Assembly (NCBI RefSeq): GCF_017696205.1
Contig: NZ_JAAORD010000002.1
Location: forward strand, 186,001-250,000
From: Prochlorococcus marinus XMU1402
GTDB taxonomy: Bacteria > Cyanobacteriota > Cyanobacteriia > PCC-6307 > Cyanobiaceae
DNA: 64,000 nucleotides
Direction of reading: 5' to 3'
The notes beneath the pieces are model-generated. The model did not search any database. It saw nothing but the letters and a program-made list of their open reading frames with translations, and had not been told where the DNA came from. A program made the translations under genes and the position numbers. This document shows, one piece after another, positions 56,483 to 64,000 of the stretch (position 1 is its first letter; every line of letters starts with the position of its first letter).

Positions 56483-57145
56483 ATGACTGTATCTGCTCCT
56501 TATTACGGCGAAAATACCGTTATGAGGACTCCACCCCCTGATCTACCTTCCCTTTTACTAAAAGAGAGAATTGTCTACCTAGGTTTACCATTATTTTCCG
56601 ATGATGATGCGAAAAGACAATTAGGAATGGATGTTACTGAGCTAATAATTGCTCAACTTCTTTACCTTGAATTTGAGGATCCAGAAAAACCTATCTATTT
56701 CTATATAAATTCAACTGGGACAAGTTGGTACACTGGTGATGCAGTTGGTTTCGAAACAGAGGCTTTCGCTATTTGCGATACAATAAGCTACATTAAGTCT
56801 CCAGTTCATACAATTTGTATTGGACAAGCAATGGGATCTGCTGCAGTTATCCTTTCATCTGGAACAAAGGGACAAAGAGCTGCTCTTCCGCACGCCTCAA
56901 TAGTTTTACATCAGCCTATAAGCGGAGCAAGAGGTCAAGCAACCGATATTCAAATAAGAGCTGAGGAAGTTTTAAAAAATAAAAAATCAATGCTGGAGAT
57001 TCTCTCTCGTAATACAGGAAAGACTATCGAACAACTTTCTAAGGACTCTGACAGGATGAGTTATCTTAACCCTAAAGAGGCACTAGATTATGGAGTTATC
57101 GATAGAGTACTCACTAGCCAAAAAGATTTACCAAATAAAATTTAA
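56483..57145 (+). CDS. clpR: ClpR: ClpP-like subunit without the catalytic serine
   Basis: A 220-residue ClpP homologue. The region equivalent to ClpP's ASMGA reads IGQAMGSAA: the nucleophile position holds Gly (with a Ser one place on), while the HQP histidine and the later Asp are kept. Cyanobacterial ClpR lacks peptidase activity and forms a mixed ring with ClpP3. [17 protein letters not shown] near the start is typical. ATG 56483 is chosen, though a GTG three codons upstream is open. It is 26 bp upstream of clpP3, the expected operon pair. Confidence 0.93.
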   Translation: MTVSAPYYGENTVMRTPPPDLPSLLLKERIVYLGLPLFSDDDAKRQLGMDVTELIIAQLLYLEFEDPEKPIYFYINSTGTSWYTGDAVGFETEAFAICDTISYIKSPVHTICIGQAMGSAAVILSSGTKGQRAALPHASIVLHQPISGARGQATDIQIRAEEVLKNKKSMLEILSRNTGKTIEQLSKDSDRMSYLNPKEALDYGVIDRVLTSQKDLPNKI

Positions 57146-57171
57146 CTCTTACAAAAAATTATTTTAAAATC

Positions 57172-57783
57172 ATGCCAATAGGAACTCCAAGCGTACCCTA
57201 CAGACTTCCAGGAAGTCAGTATGAAAGATACGTAGACATTTACACAAGACTAGCTGTTGAGAGAATCTTATTTCTTGGTCAAGGAGTTGATGATGCAATT
57301 GCTAATAACATTGTTGCTCAAATGCTTTACTTGGATTCAGAAGACAATTCCAAACCTATTTATTTATACATAAATAGTCCAGGTGGTTCAGTTTCAGCTG
57401 GTTTAATGATGTACGATACCATGAAATATCTCAAAAGTGATGTAGTAACAATTTGTGTGGGGCTTGCCGCATCTATGGGCGCATTTTTACTTGCTGCAGG
57501 TACTAAAGGCAAAAGAGTAGCATTACCAAATAGTAGAATCATGATACATCAACCTCTTGGAGGCACCTCACAACGTCAAGCGAGTGATATTGAGATAGAA
57601 GCTAATGAAATTTTAAGAATGAAAGATATGTTAAATATGTCTATGGCTGATATGACAGGGCAAACATTTGAGAAAATTGAAAAGGATACTGATAGAGATT
57701 ATTTTCTAAGTGCAGAAGAGGCTAAAAACTATGGCTTAATTGATAGAGTAATCACAAATCCAGACGAAGCGAAACAGTATTGA
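57172..57783 (+). CDS. clpP: ATP-dependent Clp protease proteolytic subunit (ClpP3 type)
   Basis: A 203-residue serine protease subunit with a complete triad: Ser in LAASMGAFL, His in MIHQPLGG, and Asp in TDRDYFL. It forms, with ClpR, the essential ClpP3/R core served by ClpC in cyanobacteria. It follows clpR by 26 bp and precedes ilvC by 110 bp. ATG start at 57172. The link to ClpR is by synteny and family knowledge. Confidence 0.95.
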   Translation: MPIGTPSVPYRLPGSQYERYVDIYTRLAVERILFLGQGVDDAIANNIVAQMLYLDSEDNSKPIYLYINSPGGSVSAGLMMYDTMKYLKSDVVTICVGLAASMGAFLLAAGTKGKRVALPNSRIMIHQPLGGTSQRQASDIEIEANEILRMKDMLNMSMADMTGQTFEKIEKDTDRDYFLSAEEAKNYGLIDRVITNPDEAKQY

Positions 57784-57893
57784 ATTTTAAAAATAAATTT
57801 TTTAATTTTCATTTTTAAATTAATAATATTTTGGTTTATTTACACCTTTAATGTCTAAAATATTAATTATCAAATGCAAAGAAGCTACGACTA

Positions 57894-58883
57894 ATGACCC
57901 AACTCTTTTACGACACAGATGCAGATCTAAGCCTTTTAAATAATAAAACAATATCAATCATTGGATATGGTTCCCAAGGTCATGCACATGCCTTAAACCT
58001 AAAGGATAGCGGTATGGATGTAATTGTCGGATTATATAAAGGAAGTAAGTCTGAAAGCAAAGCTATTAATGATGGTCTAAAAGTGTTTAGTGTTTCTGAA
58101 GCTTGCGAAAAAGCAGACTGGATTATGATTCTCCTCCCAGATGAGTTTCAGAAAAATGTTTACCTTAAAGAAATAGAACCAAACTTAAAAGAAGGAAAGA
58201 TATTAAGTTTTGCTCATGGCTTTAACATTAGATTCGGACTTATCAAACCTCCAAGTTTTGTGGATGTTGTAATGATTGCCCCAAAAGGACCTGGACACAC
58301 TGTTCGTTGGGAATATCAGAATGGTCAAGGTGTTCCTGCCTTGTTCGCAGTTGAGCAGGATTCTTCTGGCAGTGCAAGATCATTAGCGATGGCTTATGCT
58401 AAAGGGATCGGTGGAACCCGAGCTGGGATACTTGAAACAAATTTCAAAGAAGAAACAGAAACTGATCTATTTGGCGAACAAGCTGTTTTATGCGGGGGCT
58501 TATCAGAACTTGTCAAGTCAGGATTCGAAACTCTTGTAGAAGCAGGTTATCAACCAGAACTTGCATACTTCGAATGTTTACATGAAGTTAAACTTATTGT
58601 TGATCTAATGGTGAAGGGAGGTTTATCTCAAATGAGAGATTCCATTTCCAATACTGCAGAATATGGAGATTATGTAAGTGGCAAAAGACTCATCAATAGT
58701 GATACAAAGAAAGAAATGCAGAAAATTCTAAAAGATATCCAAGATGGAACTTTCGCTAAAAATTTTGTAGAAGAATGCGATAAAAATAAACCCTTAATGA
58801 CAAAATTAAGAGAAGAGAATTCAAAACATGAAATCGAGAAAGTAGGAAAAGGTCTGCGCTCTATGTTCAGTTGGCTGAAATAA
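57894..58883 (+). CDS. ilvC: Ketol-acid reductoisomerase (NADP+)
   Basis: A 329-residue class I enzyme of valine, leucine and isoleucine synthesis. [20 protein letters not shown] (Rossmann loop) lies near residues 21-40, [15 protein letters not shown] follows, and the C-terminal knotted domain has ETEYD-like [18 protein letters not shown] and EVKLIVDLM. Start ATG 57894. Its 3' end overlaps the cobD TTG start by 13 bp, so the two are coupled. Confidence 0.96.
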   Translation: MTQLFYDTDADLSLLNNKTISIIGYGSQGHAHALNLKDSGMDVIVGLYKGSKSESKAINDGLKVFSVSEACEKADWIMILLPDEFQKNVYLKEIEPNLKEGKILSFAHGFNIRFGLIKPPSFVDVVMIAPKGPGHTVRWEYQNGQGVPALFAVEQDSSGSARSLAMAYAKGIGGTRAGILETNFKEETETDLFGEQAVLCGGLSELVKSGFETLVEAGYQPELAYFECLHEVKLIVDLMVKGGLSQMRDSISNTAEYGDYVSGKRLINSDTKKEMQKILKDIQDGTFAKNFVEECDKNKPLMTKLREENSKHEIEKVGKGLRSMFSWLK

Positions 58884-59896
58884 ATTTATTTTTAATATTT
58901 CTTGGAGCAATCGGTTTTGATTTGTTGATCGGCGATCCAAGATTCTTAATCCATCCTGTTCAAATAATTGGCTTTTACATAAAAAAATTATCTGATTACT
59001 TCATAAATAATTTTGGCGAAAATAAAAAGATTTTATTTTGGGGCGGTTTCACTGTCGCTGTTTCTACTATTGGAATTAGTCTTAGTTTAGGAAAACTGAT
59101 AGAACTTAGTTTTGCGCAATCAAGAAATCATTTTTTTAGTGGCTTGTTGATTTTTTTTGGACTTTCAAGTTGTATTGCAACTAGGGGACTTATTTCAAGT
59201 GTAAAAGAGATTGCTGAGCTAATAGAAATCAAGGAAATTAATGACCAAAATAAGAGAATAATAGAAGAGAAAGTTCAAAGAATAGTAAGTAGGGATGTTA
59301 GGGCATCTTCTTTAGAACATCTTTTGAGATCAAGTACCGAGAGTTTAACCGAAAATTCTGTTGATGGAATATTTGGGCCATTATTCTGGATTTTTATTGG
59401 AGTTATTTTTATGAAGTTTTCAATTTTCCTACCAGGACCTTTGTCACTTGGTTTTTCTTATAAAGCGATAAGTACTTTAGATTCAATGATAGGTTACAAA
59501 TATGATTACTTTAGATATTTAGGTTTTTTCAGCGCAAAAATCGAAGATATTTTTACTTTTGTCCCCTCAAGATTAGTTTTAATCACATTACCTCTAGTTA
59601 GTTCCAAAGTTAATCAGTACAAATTAATAATAAAAAAAAGTTATCTTGATGGTAAAAAATATGTTTCACCTAATGCTGGAATTTCAGAAGCTATTTTTGC
59701 TTATATTTGCGGGATTAAATTGGGAGGAAAAAGTAAATATAAAAATAATATTATTGAAAAGCCAATAATCAATCCCACTGGAGATAATTGCAATGGAGAA
59801 AAAATTAAATTAATTTGTCAATTAATTTTGAGATTACAATTTTTATGGATAATAATTTTTGTCTTAATTTTTTCATTAATTTCGAGTTTAGTTTGA
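58871..59896 (+). CDS. cobD: Adenosylcobinamide-phosphate synthase
   Basis: A 341-residue membrane protein of cobalamin synthesis that attaches the aminopropanol arm (CbiB/CobD). Hydrophobic helices at 3-20, 50-70, 85-105, 165-190 and 315-340. [22 protein letters not shown] near the N-terminus, [33 protein letters not shown] and [22 protein letters not shown] are family signatures. The start is TTG at 58871, inside ilvC. cobL of the same pathway is at 9872; the two genes are far apart in this chromosome. Confidence 0.93.
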   Translation: MAEINLFLIFLGAIGFDLLIGDPRFLIHPVQIIGFYIKKLSDYFINNFGENKKILFWGGFTVAVSTIGISLSLGKLIELSFAQSRNHFFSGLLIFFGLSSCIATRGLISSVKEIAELIEIKEINDQNKRIIEEKVQRIVSRDVRASSLEHLLRSSTESLTENSVDGIFGPLFWIFIGVIFMKFSIFLPGPLSLGFSYKAISTLDSMIGYKYDYFRYLGFFSAKIEDIFTFVPSRLVLITLPLVSSKVNQYKLIIKKSYLDGKKYVSPNAGISEAIFAYICGIKLGGKSKYKNNIIEKPIINPTGDNCNGEKIKLICQLILRLQFLWIIIFVLIFSLISSLV

Positions 59897-59948
59897 TTTA
59901 ATAATAAATTAGTTTAAAAATTATTAATATAAAAAAAAAGAAAACTCT

Positions 59949-60194
59949 ATGCAAGAAAAAGACTCTTCAATGGAAAATCAAAATGATGATTTTACTAATA
60001 AATCATCAACTGATAATAAATACTCAAAATGGATAGACAATCAAGGGGATGAAGTAAAAAACGTTTTTGGATTTAATAGCAGTGCTGAGCTTGTGAATGG
60101 TCGAGCAGCTATGATCGGATTTTTAATGCTCATATTAACCGAGTTAGTATTTAGCGGCAGGCCTGTGACCTCTTCAATCTTTGGTATTAATTAA
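59949..60194 (+). CDS. hli: High-light-inducible protein (HLIP/CAB-type)
   Basis: The 81-residue protein has an acidic, hydrophilic 35-residue front and one membrane helix carrying the chlorophyll-binding CAB motif: ELVNGRAAMIGFLMLI (Glu and Asn as ligands, Arg for the ion pair). Such one-helix proteins bind pigment and protect photosystems under stress; Prochlorococcus HL strains carry many. The next small membrane gene starts at the base after its stop, so the two are translationally linked. Which hli paralogue it is cannot be told. Confidence 0.9.
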   Translation: MQEKDSSMENQNDDFTNKSSTDNKYSKWIDNQGDEVKNVFGFNSSAELVNGRAAMIGFLMLILTELVFSGRPVTSSIFGIN

Positions 60195-60407
60195 ATGGAA
60201 GAAAAAAAATCTAATTCAATAAAAGTTTTCTTATACATTTCTGTATGGGTAATAATTTGGGGAACATTAGGCTCTTTTATAGATTATCCTCTATATAAAA
60301 ACAAAATCTACTTAGAAGGAAGCATATATCAGTATCTTACATTCTCAATAACAGCGATAGTTTCCATTATAGGTGCAAAGTTTTTTTATAAAAAATTTGA
60401 ATTATAA
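60195..60407 (+). CDS. Small membrane protein coupled to hli, 70 aa
   Basis: A 70-residue protein with two membrane helices (about 9-27 and 48-64) joined by a polar segment with DYPLYKNKIYLEGSIYQ, ending in a basic KKFEL. The ATG follows the hli TAA with no spacer. Small two-helix proteins next to HLIPs are seen in picocyanobacteria; no function is known to me. Its 3' end overlaps the convergent 85-aa ORF by 6 bp. Confidence 0.7.
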   Translation: MEEKKSNSIKVFLYISVWVIIWGTLGSFIDYPLYKNKIYLEGSIYQYLTFSITAIVSIIGAKFFYKKFEL

Positions 60408-60659
60408 AAATTTGTACCTAAATTTCTTAATAATTTTAGCTGGTTCTCTATTTTCATTTGACTCGTAGAGTATCCACTGATGAGTTTCAGTATCATGATC
60501 ACAATCATAATTTCCAGATAAGTTGTCATAGCTTGAAAGATATGAATGACAATACTGATCAGCCTCAAAAGCAGAGTCATAACCTGTAAAGAAATATATT
60601 AATAATAGAGCAAGTACCAACATAAAAAATACTTGAAAAATTAAATTAACTATCTTCAT
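60402..60659 (-). CDS. Small anchored or exported protein with two Cys, 85 aa
   Basis: The 85-residue protein starts with a hydrophobic helix (residues 4-26, LIFQVFFMLVLALLLIYFFT) and continues with a soluble part rich in Tyr, Ser, Asp and His, with YCHSYLSSYDNLSGNYDCDHDTETHQW: two Cys 18 residues apart that could form a disulfide outside the cytoplasm. A competing frame on the same strand (60386-60580) is shorter and less balanced. No family known. Confidence 0.55.
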   Translation of the reverse strand: MKIVNLIFQVFFMLVLALLLIYFFTGYDSAFEADQYCHSYLSSYDNLSGNYDCDHDTETHQWILYESNENREPAKIIKKFRYKFL

Positions 60660-60715
60660 AAGAATCTCTAAAATTTAAATATATCACTTAAAAAATTTTT
60701 TCGATCTCAAAATAA

Positions 60716-60961
60716 TTAACGACCAACATTAAAAATAAAGTCATGAAATTCTTGATTATTTAAATATAGGATGACTAGCATTATTAAAATAATATTTAAG
60801 CCTATTACTATTGATCCAAAAATATTTATTTGTTTTTTCCCTGGCAGAGTATAAGTAAATTTCTTACCTTTAAGAAAAGCAGCTAAACCTTTTTTTTCTT
60901 TTTTAGATTCTGTTATTCCAGCATTATTCTTAACTTCATTTTCAGAAAAACCTTTTACCAT
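60716..60961 (-). CDS. Small single-span membrane protein, 81 aa
   Basis: An 81-residue protein: a 45-residue charged N-terminus (KNNAGITESKKEKKGLAAF, TYTLPGKKQINIF) and one hydrophobic helix (about 48-67, SIVIGLNIILIMLVILYL) followed by a short NNQEFHDFIFNVGR tail. The ATG is 55 bp from the next gene's stop. No domain recognised; the pattern fits a small membrane accessory factor. It is one of three small ORFs on the minus strand between hli and hup. Confidence 0.55.
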   Translation of the reverse strand: MVKGFSENEVKNNAGITESKKEKKGLAAFLKGKKFTYTLPGKKQINIFGSIVIGLNIILIMLVILYLNNQEFHDFIFNVGR

Positions 60962-61015
60962 TACAACTCAAATAACAGACTTATAATATTCCAAAAAAAG
61001 AAATAATTTTAGTAA

Positions 61016-61327
61016 TTAACAATTTTTATTCACAAAGGGAATCATAAATGAATTTTTTTTATTAGAGTAATTTTTTAAAAAATAAGCTTCAATAAGTTCC
61101 GACTGCAAACCTAATAAACTAGATTGACATTTAAACCTATTTTGATCGAATACTAATAATTGAAGTTTTTCTATTTGAAAGATTAATTCTCTACATTCTT
61201 CGTTTTGGGAATCTTTAATACATTCACTCGATTGTTTTATAATTTTTGACTTTGTTGGTATTGCTTCTGCCATAAGGAAGTTAGAAAAAAATAAAAATTT
61301 CAGGAATAAAATAGTTAAAAACTTCAT
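61016..61327 (-). CDS. Small exported protein with four cysteines, 103 aa
   Basis: A 103-residue protein with a good Sec signal peptide (hydrophobic core LTILFLKFLFFSNFLMAEA, cleavage after AEA) and a mature part of about 83 residues containing Cys at SSECIKD, NEECREL, RFKCQSS and the terminal KNC. The even number of Cys suggests two disulfides in the periplasm. Helical repeats (LIFQIEKLQLLVFDQ) dominate. No family recognised. Confidence 0.55.
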   Translation of the reverse strand: MKFLTILFLKFLFFSNFLMAEAIPTKSKIIKQSSECIKDSQNEECRELIFQIEKLQLLVFDQNRFKCQSSLLGLQSELIEAYFLKNYSNKKNSFMIPFVNKNC

Positions 61328-61401
61328 TAATTCTTGAGTTATAAAATTGAAAGTTGAATTAAAAATAAAAAAATAGTTATTTCCATATTATTGATATTCA
61401 T

Positions 61402-61427
61402 AAAAAAGATGCCCTAAAAGAGCATCT
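61402..61427 (-). terminator. Rho-independent terminator of hup
   Basis: On the minus strand AGATGC and GCATCT (plus 61422-61427 and 61407-61412) form a 6-bp stem around TCTTTTAGG, followed by TTTTTTA. It begins about 30 bp past the HU stop codon. Confidence 0.75.
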
Positions 61428-61457
61428 CCTATACAAGAAAGAAATAGATTTTAAAGA

Positions 61458-61733
61458 TTAACCTTGAACTCTATCCTTAAAAAGTTTACCTGCTGAGAAT
61501 GTTGGAACTCTTTTAGCAGGTATTGCTATTTTTTCGCCTGTCTTAGGGTTCAATCCCTGTCTTGCAGAACGATCTCTTGGCTCAAAAGAACCAAATCCTA
61601 GTATGGAGACTTTTTTGCCTTCCACTACTGAATCAACAATAGTCTCAATAGTCGTATCAACTATTGAAGAGACAACAGTTTTTGTTTCTCCTGTTGCAGC
61701 AGACACCAGGTTTACTAAATCAGCTTTGTTCAT
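61458..61733 (-). CDS. hup: DNA-binding protein HU
   Basis: A 91-residue HU/IHF family protein. The N-terminal helices (MNKADLVNLVSAATGETKTVV) form the dimer body and the C-terminal half has the DNA-wrapping arm (GSFEPRDRSARQGLNPKTGEKIAIPAKRVPTF). It bends and compacts the chromosome. Length matches the family (about 90). ATG at 61731-61733; a terminator follows. The 5' side leads into the GC-rich element described at 61780-61884. Confidence 0.97.
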   Translation of the reverse strand: MNKADLVNLVSAATGETKTVVSSIVDTTIETIVDSVVEGKKVSILGFGSFEPRDRSARQGLNPKTGEKIAIPAKRVPTFSAGKLFKDRVQG

Positions 61734-61779
61734 TGAATTTTAAAGTAAAGCAGAGATTAAATAGACGTGAATTTTAATC

Positions 61780-61884
61780 AAGCCTAAAAACCTCGAACTT
61801 GCACATCATATGGAGCAAATACGAATACGGCAACCGAAAATGCCGGTGGCGCAAAGCTTTATACATATTTTAGGGGCTTTTTTA
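61780..61884 (+). ncRNA. Candidate structured RNA (ncRNA or leader element)
   Basis: A GC-rich island in AT-rich spacer. AAGCCTAAAA (61780-61789) can pair with TTTTAGG-GG-CTT (61868-61879, two-base bulge) to close the element; inside are TTGC/GCAA (61799-61802 with 61815-61818) and CGGCA/TGCCG (61828-61832 with 61841-61845). A T run (61878-61883) ends it, as in a terminated plus-strand RNA. An alternative pairing AAAGC (61853-61857) with GCTTT (61876-61880) excludes the closing stem, a switch-like feature. It could also be read as hup 5' leader on the minus strand. No known RNA family recognised. Confidence 0.35.
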
Positions 61885-62356
61885 ACTATATTCATTTAAT
61901 TTTATACTTGCTGATTTTTCTTATATAAAAAAAGCCTCTTTAACCATAAAACAGTAAGAACTATTGGTACCACTTGATTTTTCCTTAAGAAATCTAACTT
62001 CATTTGTCAAAACGATTAATGTGAAAAGTTAACGGATCTAAGAATAAGAACAATATATTATATTTTATTAATTTTCAGATATATTTCCTTCTCATCACAT
62101 GAGAAAGTCTGATTTGTATTTTGAAATCAAGAAAAATCTGTTTTTTCATTATTTAACTGTCTCTCCGAATCATTTTCTTTAAAGCTTATTTGGATGTATA
62201 AATTACAATAGTTCAATAAAGTTAATATTCTCTGAGATTTAATGAAATAGATTTGTAAAACCTCAAATTTAAAGGCTTTTTTTCAATTTTGCATCTATTA
62301 TTCAAATATCATTAAATTGAATAAATTTTCACATTATTCCATTAATTAAGGAGACA
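61885..62356. other. 472-bp intergenic region before glgX
   Basis: AT-rich and without a convincing gene on either strand. It contains an AAAAAAAGCCTC segment (61927-61938) that is an inverted copy of AGGGGCTTTTTT at 61872-61883, and an AAAGGCTTTTTTT run at 62271-62283. These look like terminator remnants for short RNAs. A Shine-Dalgarno AAGGAG (62348-62353) lies 3 bp before the glgX GTG. Confidence 0.4.
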
Positions 62357-64000
62357 GTGAATTATATAAATAAAGGGAAACCATTTCCTTTAGGAAGTTC
62401 TCTTACATCAAAAGGAGTTAATTTTTCTTTAGTTGCCACAAATGCAGAATATGTGGAAATCTTATTTTTCGAAAACGCAAACTCTGAATTCCCCAAAACG
62501 GTATTTAAATTAGATCAGAAGAATAAGACCGGTCCTTACTGGCATGCTGAAATAAGCAATTTAAAAGAAGGTTGCATTTATGCTTTTAGGATAAAACAAA
62601 AAAATAATGGGATTAATAATAACTACGAAAAAAAAGTTTTACTCGATCCATGTTCAAGGGGTATTACTGGATGGGAAAGTTACATAAGAGAAAATGCATT
62701 AAAAATCCATGAAAATACAAATTCTTGCCTTAAAAGCGTTGTTTGCGATAGAAAATTATTTAATTTTAAAGATTATCCTAGGCCGAAACATTCATGGGAA
62801 GAAACAATTATTTACGAACTTCATATCAAAGCTTTTACCCAATCAAATGATCAAGATGAAAGTTGTTTTAAGAAATTTTTAAAAAAAATTCCGTATCTGA
62901 AAGAACTTGGCATTACGGCAATAGAATTACTTCCAATTTTTTGTTTTGATCCAACTGATGCACCAAATGGTTTAGAAAACTTTTGGGGTTATAGTCCAAT
63001 TAATTGGTTTACCCCACATTTTGAATATCTTTCAAATGAATCTGCCGAAAATAATAGAGAGGAATTTAGAAGATTAGTAGAGGAATGCCATAAAGCGGAC
63101 ATTGAAGTTATCTTGGATGTTGTATTCAATCATACTTCTGAAGGAGATTCTCAAGGGCCAGCAATATCATGGAAAGGTATAGATGAAAATCTTTATTATT
63201 TTATAGGAAAAGATAAAAATTATCAGGATGTCTCTGGGTGTGGTAATACTATTGCAGCAAATAGAGGATTAGTTAGAAAACTAATCATTGAATCATTAAA
63301 ATGTTGGGCAAGTGAATTTGGTATTGATGGTTTTAGGTTTGATTTAGGAATTGCTTTATCAAGAGGAGAAAATCTTTCGCCACTAGATAATCCTCCGATT
63401 TTCGAAGATATAGAATGTGAACCAGAACTTATTGATATCAAGCTGATAAGTGAACCATGGGATTGTGGTGGTTTATATAAATTAGGTAATTTCCCGTCTA
63501 AACATACTTTCACATGGAATGGTCATTATAGAGATGACTTAAGGAGATTTTGGAAAGGAGATAAAGATACAGCTTGGAATATGTGCGATAAAATAAAGGG
63601 TAGCCCATCTATTTACAAAGAAGATAATATTTACCCAAAATCAATAAATTTTATTACTTCACATGATGGATTCACCCTTAAAGATTTAGTGACATTCAAC
63701 ATGAAACATAATTTTGCTAATAAAGAGCAGAACCGGGATGGTGATAACCATAACAACTCTTGGAATCATGGGATAGAGGGTCCAACGACAAACATATTAA
63801 TCAATGATTTAAGAAAAAGACAACAAAAAAATCTTCTTCTTAGTTTACTCATATCTAAAGGTGTTCCAATGTTACTTATGGGTGATGAAATAGGAAGGTC
63901 CCAAGGTGGCAACAACAATTCTTGGTGCCAAAATAATTTAATAGGTTGGATGAATTGGGATCATAGTCAACAAGATTTGGAGTTATTAGATTATTTTAAA
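62357..64000 (+). CDS. glgX: Glycogen debranching enzyme GlgX / isoamylase-type, 5' part
   Basis: The first 548 codons; the gene continues past the right edge. An N-terminal CBM48 domain (KPFPLGSSLTSKGVNFSLVATNAE, YWHAEISNLKEG) precedes the GH13 barrel: IYELHIKAFTQ, VILDVVFNHTSEG (region I), the nucleophile in GIDGFRFDLG (Asp), the acid/base in ISEPWDCGG (Glu) and FITSHDGFTL (region IV), with LLMGDEIGRSQGGNNNSW after it. It cleaves alpha-1,6 links in glycogen. GTG start at 62357 with AAGGAG 3 bp upstream; this spacing is short, but no better start is in frame nearby. Confidence 0.93.
   Translation, partial: MNYINKGKPFPLGSSLTSKGVNFSLVATNAEYVEILFFENANSEFPKTVFKLDQKNKTGPYWHAEISNLKEGCIYAFRIKQKNNGINNNYEKKVLLDPCSRGITGWESYIRENALKIHENTNSCLKSVVCDRKLFNFKDYPRPKHSWEETIIYELHIKAFTQSNDQDESCFKKFLKKIPYLKELGITAIELLPIFCFDPTDAPNGLENFWGYSPINWFTPHFEYLSNESAENNREEFRRLVEECHKADIEVILDVVFNHTSEGDSQGPAISWKGIDENLYYFIGKDKNYQDVSGCGNTIAANRGLVRKLIIESLKCWASEFGIDGFRFDLGIALSRGENLSPLDNPPIFEDIECEPELIDIKLISEPWDCGGLYKLGNFPSKHTFTWNGHYRDDLRRFWKGDKDTAWNMCDKIKGSPSIYKEDNIYPKSINFITSHDGFTLKDLVTFNMKHNFANKEQNRDGDNHNNSWNHGIEGPTTNILINDLRKRQQKNLLLSLLISKGVPMLLMGDEIGRSQGGNNNSWCQNNLIGWMNWDHSQQDLELLDYFK

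Noticed and set aside
60386-60580. 64-aa minus-strand frame
   Set aside because: Shifted frame of the 85-aa ORF, with poorer composition.
61811-61900. 29-codon ORF inside the GC-rich element
   Set aside because: Uses codons that are rare in this genome and coincides with paired segments; more likely an RNA structure.

Overview
The window is a dense, strongly AT-rich stretch of a small bacterial chromosome and looks like a high-light-adapted Prochlorococcus (MED4/AS9601-like). Pointers are a HLIP/CAB-type protein, nickel superoxide dismutase with its maturation peptidase, the ClpR-ClpP3 pair, an Ftn2/ARC6 division protein, cyanobacteria-restricted families (DUF3611, DUF3122, TIGR03792), cobalamin genes, very short spacers and frequent TTG/GTG starts. 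The genus call is by protein recognition; no search was run. No insertion sequence, integrase, phage gene or CRISPR array was seen.

Layout. 1-4350: edge of a surface-polysaccharide region (UDP-sugar dehydrogenase end, GDP-mannose synthesis, two glycosyltransferases), stopping sharply at lexA. 4346-18872: core genes for DNA damage control (lexA with a palindromic operator), arginine (argF), proteolysis (ftsH), riboflavin/FAD (ribD, ribF), cobalamin (cobL), NAD kinase, pheS, surE, thiamine (thiE-thiS), larB and ispF, with several tiny ORFs. 19009-20531: an isolated WecA/MraY-like transferase followed by a decayed gene. 20532-28695: an RNA/translation and secretion block on the minus strand (trmD, era, phoH, rpsP, ffh) ending in ftn2. 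28844-35208: pdhA, a group 2 sigma factor, nnrDE, mnmA, lnt.

35295-40689: an exported FKBP isomerase, then a nickel-SOD module (sodN, its peptidase and a convergent His-rich nickel permease), then trpC, lpd and a TrmH-type methylase. 40878-48105: murA, tRNA-Leu(CAA) abutting argD, folC, a flavin oxidoreductase, a cytosine-deaminase-like amidohydrolase and tRNA-His. 48178-59896: miaB, a reduced division cluster (ddl, hypothetical, ftsQ, ftsZ), the SRP RNA, panB, hemW, a PIN-TRAM membrane protein, clpR-clpP3, ilvC and cobD. 59949-61733: a high-light-inducible protein, four small unknown membrane or exported proteins, and HU. The window closes with a GC-rich, probably structured RNA element and the first 548 codons of a glgX-type debranching enzyme.

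Most genes are ordinary core metabolism. Points that merit a second look are: two genes (the SodN peptidase and the TrmH-type methylase) whose conserved N-termini lie upstream of any ATG/GTG/TTG; the candidate structured RNA between hup and glgX; the decayed gene at 20120-20478; the 35-aa membrane ORF with its own -10 box; the ClpR active-site loss; and the block of small exported/membrane proteins beside hli.
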